Source: Icerya purchasi
Taxonomy: Eukaryota > Arthropoda > Insecta > Hemiptera > Monophlebidae
Assembly (NCBI GenBank): GCA_039619475.1
Contig: CM077116.1
Location: 457,497,576-457,561,575, forward strand
Length of the DNA stretch: 64,000 nucleotides
Direction of reading: 5' to 3'
Shown here: in pieces, positions 59,101 through 64,000 of the stretch
Numbering within the stretch: position 1 is the first letter of the stretch
Layout of the letters: each line of letters starts with the position of its first letter
Notes under the pieces: model-generated
Database searches by the model: none
The model's input: the letters and a program-made list of their open reading frames with translations, nothing else
What the model was told of the DNA's origin: nothing
Translations under genes and position numbers: made by a program

Positions 59101-62100
59101 CGGTTAGCTACAAGATTAACGGAAAAGTTAAGCTTAATCGGGTTCTTTCCTAGACGAGTAATAGTGAATAAACCGGTACCCTTTTTTATAAAACATTTTA
59201 GCTAAAGACATCGGATGAAGCTGAGCTAATTTTCCAAATTCTCTACTAAAACCACTATTTGACCTTCAAAGTTATTCGGAAATAGTGGTATACGATATTA
59301 GCTTGAGAAGTATTGTTAGAGTTAAGAGAAATATGCATGTCGATGGTCTTATTAACATTCTCTATCGTGACAGTGTGATCTCTAGAAGTGGATAGATTGG
59401 ATGAAACAGTTTTATTAGTTTTATTAGTCGTTTTAACCAGTACGACGGGGTCGGTAATGCTTTTACCAACGGTGCAGGAACGATTAAGGGGAGGTTTATC
59501 TCCCTCGTCAGATGAGTCCAGTGTTAGTTTAAATTCAGAATTAGCGATTGAAATTGAAAATTAAATGACGACGAAGCGAGAAATGAAACTGATACGAATG
59601 TAACGGACGAAATAAAATGAAACAGTGGAAATAAAAATAGAAGCGGATAACAGAGATGGATAAAATTAAACCATCCCATCGATCTCTTCAACAGACAATT
59701 GAACACAACCCGAGTAAACGTTAATATACGAGGCAAGAAGTTGATTCACCGTAACTTTTCTTCCTTATGTCGGTTTGGTTTTAATCATAGCCTCCTTCGC
59801 TCATCTCGTTATCGTTTTCATTTACAAGCTCTCCTTATTCTGCATACTTCCCGTGAAATCAGAAATGTAATTCCGATCACATCCTTTTCGAATGGTCCAT
59901 TCTGATGTCGAAGTATTTCCTTTTTTCCTTCCAACTCCTCGAACTTAACTTTCGTACTCCTTATAGTATGGCACCCGTTCATGTTCATTTCCATCGCCTT
60001 CTGTTATTCCTTTCCTTGGTTCTTTTATTGATTTCATTGTTGATCACGTGCGAATTTAAATAATAATCTATTTCTACCTCAATCCAAATACGACTGTACT
60101 CTCGGTACTTTATATGTGTAGTTTTAAAAAAATCGGTTTTCTCTCGATCGGTTAGTATAACTATAAAGACTTATTTAGTAGTCGTTGCTATTACGACTAG
60201 TGTGAGATTTTTTGTTTTTGTTCTTACGACTAGTTCTACTATTAATGATTTAAACTTTAATTTTAAGTTGTATACATCAGGGATATCAGCGTTAGTTAGT
60301 TTGCCCGATGTGTTGTTTATATCTCCGGCAAGTGAAAACAATATGGTGAACAGTTAGCGGTGTGGAGCAAACATTATTTTTGATGCGTCGGTGAAACGGT
60401 GAGCGAATATCAGGCAGTTGATATAATACGTTTTCTAACATTTCCATTGTTTGGTTTTAACATCTGCTGAAAATAGGTCCCATGAAATATTTGGTCTAAA
60501 CTGGCTCCAAGGCACGTAATAACTGTTGGTATTTTATTTATAATACTAGACAGTGTTGAAATTACAGCCCAAATAGTTTGAAAAATTTAAGAATATGTGT
60601 TTGGTTTGGATGCTTCTGTTGGTTGGCAACAGTCATTGCGTATCTGATGGCGATTCGGTCTGTAGCAGAAAAGTAGAGTACCGCTAAGATAACGGAGACT
60701 AGCCGATGGCGTAATTTGAAAAGCTTTCAACATAGTTCGAAGTACAGTATCATTTTAAATCGTATCCTACATTTCCAGAAGATACTGATCGTCAGATGAG
60801 TAGACTACGACGCCATAATCCGATCTAGTACGAATAAGGCATGATATAAGCGAAGTATTGTTGAACTTTCCGGTTCAAGGAACCTGTTTGCTCATTATTT
60901 TGAGGATGTTAAGTAGTGGTCGGCATGATTGCTTAAATGCGTATATATGATTTTCTCAGGTTAACTTAGGGTCAAAATATAATCGAAGAAATTTAGCTTT
61001 CTATGACTGTTTTAGTACTGAATCGTTAATTATTAAATTTAGGTTTGTCGGATATGTTCGTTTTTTCATAAAAATAATGCAGGTAGCTTTTTGTGGAGAC
61101 ACCTGTACACGATTAGTTTAATTCCAGACTATAAATTGTCCAGGAATTTCTGTAACAGGCTTTGATCATTAAGAAGAGTCGTATAAAGTAATGTTAAAAT
61201 CATCTGCAAAAAGTCTGACTGTAATCGATGAGGAAATGTACTTTTTAACATATTTATCGAAACGAGAAAGCAACATAAGCTTAATAGCTTGCAGTACTTT
61301 GTTTTCGGCGGTAATAAAACGTTACGAATAGTTCCCAATCGAAATCTGATGATAGTACGATCCGAAAGAAAGTTTGTAGTAAATTGAACTAATCAGACAC
61401 TTTTGTGTACAGATCTGGACTTAATAAGACTTAAACGCTTCCAACCTTGTGACTTGGTTGCTATCGAGTAATACAATCAACAGAACTTAGCCATTGGGCT
61501 ATGTACCTCTGCATATGTTATGCTAATCATGAGAACTGCTTATTAAGATTAGATCTAAGGTAGCAGGTCCTTATCAGGAGCTATATTAATAGTAAAAAAA
61601 AAAAAAAAAATTGAACTAATCGGACTTTTTATATCTTTTTTTATGAACAACTGTATAATTTTATTACTTCAGGTAGCATATCTGAATATTAAAAAATATT
61701 CGTTCTAATAGATATCGATTGTTTTGAAGTGTGTTCAGTATTTCATGTTGTAAATTACACAGATGTGTGACAGTATTTCTGTATTTCCAAAATCTGGACT
61801 GGCTTTCAGGTATTTTCGGAAGTTAAAAATTATATAAAAGAATCTCGCACTATAATGACACAGGGAAAACTCGGTACAATTTTAAGAAAGAACGTGAGAT
61901 TTTTCTCCTTTCAGCTATCAAAAAACGTCTATTTATTTCATTATTAACTTTACCGTAAACACCTCGAAAATCGAATTTGAAAAGTTTACGATACATTTAT
62001 ATTTTCGAACGTGAAGAATCAATAAAAAAAAGCAAATAGTTGAACATTATTTCCTTTGTCATTATTATTCCATACGTGTTGATGTGGAATTAAAACCGTT

Positions 62101-62854
62101 AAATTTTGAAAAAATTGGGTCCGTAGAGTTTTTGAGTGAAAAAGAATAATTGAGTTATTTTGGGAATACTAATTATAGAATGAAGCTGAGAAGTCGTTTT
62201 GGCGTGAGGTACGCGTGATCCAATTATAAAAAAGAAGCAGTAGGTTTTTCTTAAAACAAAACACCCAAAAAAACTATTTACTGTGTAGATGTAACCATCG
62301 GCGCGCATGGGATTTCAGCAAATGCATGAACTATCTGTCCTGTAAAGTACATTACCGACCTATTTTTGGTTGTAAAGTGTTTTTTTTTTCTCCTTCTTTT
62401 AAGCGGGTCAGCTGCGGACATAAACACGGCATAATGAAATTTTTAGAAGTATTCAATGTGCAGCAACGGGATTCGAATCCGGCTCTATCGAGCGAAACAT
62501 AATTAACTAATCAACTAGGCCACGGTAGCTGGCTGTTGCAAAGTGTTATTAAATGAAGATTCTATTTTAAATTTAAATTCCTGGTAAATACTGTAAATTT
62601 AAGCTTCGCAATGTTTAGATTGCATTTTGAATATTATAATTGATGTATATATTTTTGCACCCGCTTTTATTTGTAATTTTACTGTTTTTTTAAAATATTA
62701 TTGGTTTCTTTTTTCGTAGGTCAAATGGTAGCAGAAGAAGAAGTATCTGTAAGACCCCACATGGTTTCCGTCCATTCTTACTTAGTTCCGACATTCTGCG
62801 ATTTTTGCGGTGAAATGCTATACGGTTTAGCGAAACAAGGAGTTAAATGTGAAG
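35065..62854 (+). CDS. PRKD: Protein kinase D, first three coding exons (gene continues beyond the window)
   Basis: Exons 35065-35190, 56450-56588 and 62720-62854 join in phase to give 133 residues. Protein kinase D is a diacylglycerol- and PKC-activated Ser/Thr kinase acting at the Golgi and plasma membrane. Residues 1-90 match its N-terminal ubiquitin-like dimerisation region: [20 protein letters not shown], then [14 protein letters not shown] and [16 protein letters not shown]. Residues 102-133 begin the C1a diacylglycerol-binding finger: H-x12-C-x2-C-x13-C is intact with [12 protein letters not shown]. The remaining C1a, C1b, PH and kinase domains lie to the right of the window. Intron 1 is about 21 kb and intron 2 about 6.1 kb, both full of LINE fragments mostly antisense. 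Identified from recalled family features; the paralogue number cannot be given. Confidence 0.88.
37143..37205. repeat. CTAT/TA microsatellite
   Basis: CTAT units followed by two TA runs separated by GTATTTATCTCTC. Confidence 0.9.
39684..39707 (+). pseudogene. U4 snRNA 5'-end-like fragment (24 nt)
   Basis: Twenty-four bases starting AGCTTTGCGCAATGGCAGTA match the 5' end of U4 spliceosomal RNA, as recalled from vertebrates, with one mismatch. The similarity stops abruptly where the U4 stem with U6 would continue. A long A run follows at 40074-40098, so a truncated or chimeric retro-pseudogene is possible. Not a functional U4 gene. Confidence 0.4.
41012..41395 (+). mobile_element. LINE 3' end fragment (C-terminal zinc-knuckle region)
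   Basis: The + frame reads [20 protein letters not shown], then [17 protein letters not shown] and an ending [15 protein letters not shown]. The CxxxHxxxxC knuckle after the RNase H region and the ending ISxRxxI are shared with the minus-strand LINE tails at 44594-44911 and 63515-64000. It is 5' truncated and followed by an untranslated tail with a run of T at about 41377-41396. Sense-oriented in PRKD intron 1. Confidence 0.65.
41569..42608. mobile_element. 1.04 kb TIR transposon flanked by TA
   Basis: The ends share TGTGACGTTTrCCGAGAAAAGG in inverted orientation (left from 41569, right to 42608). TA flanks each side (41567-41568 and 42609-42610), as for Tc1/mariner-type insertion. The similarity extends inward imperfectly to a shared GGTGCGAAAA box. 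No transposase is recognisable. Short Lys-rich frames at 41894-42094 and 42228-42410 could be derelict coding sequence or just A-rich DNA. Confidence 0.75.
42611..44516. other. PRKD intron 1, no recognised gene
   Basis: AT-rich sequence with a C11 run followed by a TA run near 43449-43485. No coding motif was found on either strand. Confidence 0.45.
44594..45009 (-). pseudogene. LINE copy A C-terminal region
   Basis: [20 protein letters not shown] and [12 protein letters not shown] in one frame, continued after a frameshift by [10 protein letters not shown] (the knuckle, first Cys replaced by Gly) and the conserved ending [12 protein letters not shown]. Confidence 0.7.
45172..45567 (-). pseudogene. 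LINE copy A RNase H
   Basis: [20 protein letters not shown] carries the first catalytic Asp, [15 protein letters not shown] the Glu, and [13 protein letters not shown] the second Asp. The final His/Asp motif is truncated by a stop. Confidence 0.8.
45690..47203 (-). pseudogene. LINE copy A reverse transcriptase, broken
   Basis: Frames in order: [20 protein letters not shown] with FPILKNLSE (47203-46931), then [40 protein letters not shown] and [20 protein letters not shown] (46915-46556), which are RT blocks 1-3. The strand where the first catalytic Asp is expected reads [11 protein letters not shown]. The FADD region (about 46340) is disrupted. The thumb/C-terminal part [20 protein letters not shown] lies at 45983-45696. 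Confidence 0.75.
47405..47962 (-). pseudogene. LINE copy A endonuclease
   Basis: The 185-codon frame contains [17 protein letters not shown] (the GDFNxH catalytic strand, with Trp for Phe), [15 protein letters not shown] and [14 protein letters not shown] (the SDH catalytic triad end). The earlier part of the domain (LLSETL near 48190) lies in other frames. Confidence 0.8.
48530..48870. repeat. Three tandem repeats of about 120-147 bp
   Basis: Each unit contains a CATCGCTxAAA box, a central GTGGGxC/GGGTC box and the anchor CTATCAACTA followed by CTAGTTAAAgG (anchors at 48571, 48718 and 48838). Units are about 80 percent alike by eye. They lie between LINE copies B and A, where tandem 5' UTR monomers of copy A would be expected. 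Confidence 0.75.
48880..50300 (-). mobile_element. I-group-like LINE (copy B), endonuclease part only
   Basis: A 424-codon minus frame (50300-49026). The first 140 residues are hydrophobic and not recognised (possibly 5' UTR read through). Residues from about 145 form an apurinic-type endonuclease: [68 protein letters not shown] and [16 protein letters not shown]. The SDHxP end is altered (RLLHTPHW). Downstream frames to about 48880 continue into the pre-RT linker, then stop at the tandem repeats; reverse transcriptase is absent. Related to copy A but not identical. Confidence 0.8.
50885..52288 (-). pseudogene. LINE copy C RT thumb, RNase H and C-terminal knuckle
   Basis: A 467-codon frame. 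Residues 1-180 form the thumb ([29 protein letters not shown]). Residues 195-325 form RNase H with YTDAAK (D201), [10 protein letters not shown] (E239), [12 protein letters not shown] (D264) and [20 protein letters not shown], where the last catalytic Asp is replaced by Asn (N317). The C-terminus has [19 protein letters not shown], a CCHC knuckle, and ends with [19 protein letters not shown]. Otherwise open throughout. Confidence 0.88.
52369..53100 (-). pseudogene. LINE copy C reverse transcriptase
   Basis: A 243-codon frame with [51 protein letters not shown] (first catalytic Asp position altered to Tyr-Ile-Glu), [20 protein letters not shown] and the catalytic box as FIDD (residues 179-182) in place of FADD. 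The frame is lost at a stop at 52369-52371. The next block, [16 protein letters not shown], is readable in the neighbouring frame and leads into the downstream ORF. The substituted residues suggest loss of activity. Confidence 0.85.
53337..53664. mobile_element. Foldback (long inverted repeat) MITE, about 330 bp
   Basis: The left arm starts AAATAAACAATAATCCACGC and the right arm ends with its near-perfect complement. The arms of about 140 bp share GCGATGCAGTTATTTAATG, AAATTCACGATTGAC and ATAACATTTTTAT. The whole unit could fold into one hairpin. No target duplication is obvious outside. Confidence 0.8.
53665..54309. other. PRKD intron 1, no recognised feature
   Basis: AT-rich intronic sequence, nothing identified. 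Confidence 0.4.
54310..54790 (-). pseudogene. LINE C-terminal fragment with zinc-knuckle region
   Basis: Broken minus frames read [45 protein letters not shown] and, after a frame change, an [20 protein letters not shown] region where LINE proteins have a T-x4-H-x3-C knuckle, followed by [15 protein letters not shown] residues. This layout recalls the C-terminal part of R4/Dong-style retroelement polyproteins. Assignment is tentative. Confidence 0.5.
55490..55920 (-). pseudogene. LINE post-RNase H fragment
   Basis: Minus frames read [20 protein letters not shown], then [20 protein letters not shown] followed by LRRRHKKPP. This resembles the linker between RNase H and the knuckle of I/R1-type LINEs, where a WFKxLxLPRKxIxTIxRLR motif occurs. 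Short and decayed. Confidence 0.45.
56450..56588 (+). CDS. PRKD: PRKD coding exon 2
   Basis: The acceptor TACATTACAG opens phase 0 with [20 protein letters not shown], continues [20 protein letters not shown] and ends in IEIVLS plus the first base of a Gly codon at GTATGT. This is the most diagnostic PKD segment in the window. Confidence 0.9.
56930..57005 (-). mobile_element. RTE 3' end scrap
   Basis: On the minus strand the sequence ends in the CTC-AAG-AAG-AAG-AAG style tail (TTCTTCTTCTTGAG on +). The last codons read [19 protein letters not shown], similar to the C-terminus of RTE polyproteins just before a trinucleotide tail. Confidence 0.4.
57006..58509. other. PRKD intron 2, no recognised feature
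   Basis: AT-rich sequence with short homopolymers. No coding or repeat signature was recognised. Confidence 0.4.
58510..59700 (-). pseudogene. LINE ORF1 (gag-like) fragment, decayed
   Basis: Pieces in neighbouring minus frames assemble the zinc-knuckle end of a LINE gag-like ORF1: [21 protein letters not shown] and [18 protein letters not shown], the last being the usual CPxxxEQxKIxxIMxxN block before the ORF1 end. Upstream residues ([14 protein letters not shown] and beyond) are less clear. Inactive, antisense to PRKD in intron 2. Confidence 0.55.
59735..60045 (+). pseudogene. LINE C-terminal fragment, + strand
   Basis: The frame 59699-59905 reads [20 protein letters not shown] and [20 protein letters not shown], matching the LCRLRFGHxLLxxxxxRFxL segment after RNase H in the LINE copies above. 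The knuckle follows in broken form. It abuts an oppositely oriented ORF1 fragment. Confidence 0.6.
60540..61345 (-). pseudogene. LINE reverse transcriptase fragment, minus strand
   Basis: The minus frame 61338-61129 gives [20 protein letters not shown] (the FADDLTLL strand, decayed), [10 protein letters not shown], and later frames give [40 protein letters not shown] and [15 protein letters not shown], the palm-to-thumb region of a Jockey/R1-like RT. Many frameshifts and stops. Confidence 0.6.
61399..61609 (+). mobile_element. Retroposed sequence with poly(A) and 16-bp target duplication, origin unknown
   Basis: A 211-bp segment ends in an A run (61594-61610). It is flanked by ATTGAACTAATC[A/G]GAC at 61383-61398 and 61610-61625 (one mismatch). 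This is the hallmark of LINE-mediated retroposition. The insert starts ACTTTTGTGTACAGATC and contains no clear A/B-box pair and no open frame. It may be an unrecognised SINE or a processed ncRNA/mRNA copy. Confidence 0.8.
61626..62381. other. PRKD intron 2, distal part before the SINE
   Basis: AT-rich DNA. Short open frames show no domain features. Confidence 0.4.
62382..62535 (-). mobile_element. tRNA-derived SINE, 154 bp, minus strand, with target duplication
   Basis: The minus strand starts CAGCCAGCTACCGTGGCCTA, has an A-box-like TGGCCTAGTTGA and a perfect B box GGATTCGAATCC (62469-62480), then a tRNA-unrelated body and an A-rich tail. It is flanked by TTG[T/C]AAAGTGTT at 62370-62381 and 62536-62547. 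It lies about 180 bp before PRKD exon 3. Different from the SINE head at 25340-25436. Confidence 0.8.
62720..62854 (+). CDS. PRKD: PRKD coding exon 3 (start of C1a domain)
   Basis: The acceptor TTTTCGTAG completes Gly 89. It encodes [14 protein letters not shown] and then the C1 finger up to KQGVKCE, ending one base into the next codon at GTAGGA. Zinc ligands His, Cys, Cys and Cys are spaced 12, 2 and 13 residues apart as in C1 domains. The remaining His/Cys ligands must be in the next exon. Confidence 0.9.
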
Positions 62855-63514
62855 GTAGGAAGGCCAGGAATATTTTTATCACGTAAAAAGTTGGAAAAGT
62901 GTATCTTTTTTTTTTCTTTGAAAAAAACGGTTGTTAAGTGAGGATGTTATCTCCGACAGCACTGTAGGAAAAATGCGTATTCACGCGGCAACAAAATTCT
63001 ATCTGAAAATGAAAATGGTACTGCAATTTAACGAGCGTATTTGTATTTTTATTTAAGTATCGCGAAACCTCTCCCGGTAACCAGCGAGCTCGTAAGACTA
63101 AACGTTTGCGCAATGAATTCCATTTAATGCGATATTGTTTTTTTTAACGGTTACTAGCCGACACTGAAGTTAGTTTACAATTACAATACTTTTTTTTTTT
63201 TTTTTTAACAAATCTGTCAGATCTGGAACATTTTAAATCCTTCCGTATTTCATTCTTCGCTACCAGTTTGTGTTTCTCACGTTCATTTAATTATTTGTGA
63301 TATTATTCTTGATACGAAATGTAGTATATTATTACATTCGGGGCTGTCACGTGCACTGCCAGGACGCACGTATGCTGGCTGTTATAGCGAAACCGGATGG
63401 AACTAAATCTGCAAACGGCAGTAGGTACACACCGCAAAAGGAGGTAAGACACACACCGACACACATAAAACATTTTCTCTCTCTCTTTTAATTATAAATT
63501 AATAATATTATTTT
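62855..63514. other. PRKD intron 3 (proximal), with one possible coding scrap
   Basis: Mostly AT-rich. A short frame at 63342-63443 (GCHVHCQDARMLAVIAKPDG and on to YTPQKE, then GTAAGA) looks exon-like but is not in phase with PRKD exon 3. The next C1a exon was not found within the window. Confidence 0.35.
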
Positions 63515-64000
63515 ATATTTTTTGGGCGCGCCACAGGCTTTGGCCTAACAACTATGAAAGTTAATATAAATGGTTAAATCGAGAAACGATTAGAGATAGA
63601 ACTTAAGAAAGATTGAAGTACTGGTATTATAGCTAGAGATGGGAGAGAAAGGATAAAGCAAGAATTATTAGGAGTAGGAAGACCGAGTGCTACGATTTTG
63701 GAGTACAAAGCAGCGCGTTCAGAAGCAAGGGTGGGGCATTCTTTTTTTTTAATCCCCCCCCCCCCATTGGTCATGCCAGCAACAAATCTTCGCCCAGAAA
63801 CGATACGAGGGAAAAGAATCAGTTAGATGTAAGGCATTCAAAAAAGATATGGTTTGCATCGCATATGGCAGTAGAGATAGAACCGTGAAAGAAACAATCG
63901 GGAGAGGAGGGCAGGGAAAAACAAAAACGTAAAGAGGAGGGAAAAGAAAGTGATTAAATCGTAGTCTGATTAAAGAAACGATCGTGGAGCCCTGATAAGA
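63515..64000 (-). mobile_element. LINE 3' end, minus strand (continues past the window)
   Basis: Minus frames read RCKPYLF (knuckle region) and ECPTLASERAALYSKIVALG, LPTPNNSCFILSLPSLAIIP, ending [12 protein letters not shown], the same C-terminus as LINE copy A (44594-44911). The 3' UTR carries TTAGGCCAAAGCCTGTGGCG near 63530-63550. A frameshift lies at a C-run (about 63755-63767). Antisense to PRKD. Confidence 0.65.

Noticed and set aside
62469..62522. Functional tRNA gene
   Set aside because: A and B boxes are present, but the acceptor and anticodon stems do not pair properly, and target duplications plus an A-rich tail mark it as a SINE.
63342..63443. PRKD exon 4
   Set aside because: The phase is incompatible with exon 3 and the remaining C1a zinc ligands are absent.

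Overview
The window is AT-rich animal DNA with spliceosomal introns. It almost certainly comes from an arthropod, probably an insect: it carries Penelope-like elements, RTE/Jockey/I-group LINEs, mariner, hAT and tRNA-derived SINEs, and the protein matches are animal-type. I cannot name the species. Nothing bacterial or organellar is present.

Two cellular genes are supported, both on the + strand. (1) POLR1E, the RNA polymerase I subunit RPA49/PAF53, is complete as seven coding exons at 2571-21829. All splice sites are GT/AG, the phases match throughout, and the reconstructed protein is 391 aa, close to the usual length. (2) The 5' part of a protein kinase D gene (PRKD/PKD) is present as three coding exons at 35065-35190, 56450-56588 and 62720-62854. 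They encode the N-terminal ubiquitin-like region and the first half of the C1a zinc finger. The rest of the gene, including the kinase domain, lies beyond the right edge.

Nearly everything else is transposon debris. POLR1E introns hold a 2.07 kb terminal-inverted-repeat element at TTAA with a mariner remnant inside it (3948-6018), a Penelope-like element split by a hAT MITE (7378-10112), a second Penelope tail flanked by inverted repeats (10763-11450), a LINE RNase H fragment (12660-13560), a duplicated Helitron-like repeat (16983-18485), a third Penelope tail on the minus strand (18716-19400) and two opposing RTE fragments (19405-21037).

The intergenic interval of about 13 kb (21857-35064) holds a stack of nested insertions. 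A LINE with recognisable ORF1, endonuclease and reverse transcriptase parts (24412-30950) is split by a Penelope-derived inverted repeat (26404-29326). That repeat is itself split by a hAT transposon with a perfect 8-bp target duplication (26888-28551) and by a retroelement tail. A younger Jockey-like LINE with a poly(A) tail follows (31140-32350).

PRKD intron 1 (about 21 kb) contains a cluster of three I-group-like LINEs, all antisense to the gene (44517-53105), a TA-flanked inverted-repeat transposon (41569-42608) and a foldback element (53337-53664). Intron 2 contains several LINE scraps and a clean retroposed sequence of unknown origin with a 16-bp target duplication (61399-61609).

The observation most worth following is a recurring hammerhead-ribozyme-like motif next to the Penelope-like tails (10074-10112, 10825-10865, 11340-11375, 18716-18756, 26483-26520 and 29218-29258). 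All the better copies share an extra U between the conserved core and stem II. Exon coordinates were obtained by checking splice sites and phases by hand. Transposon family names rest on recognised protein motifs, and element limits are approximate unless target duplications are quoted.
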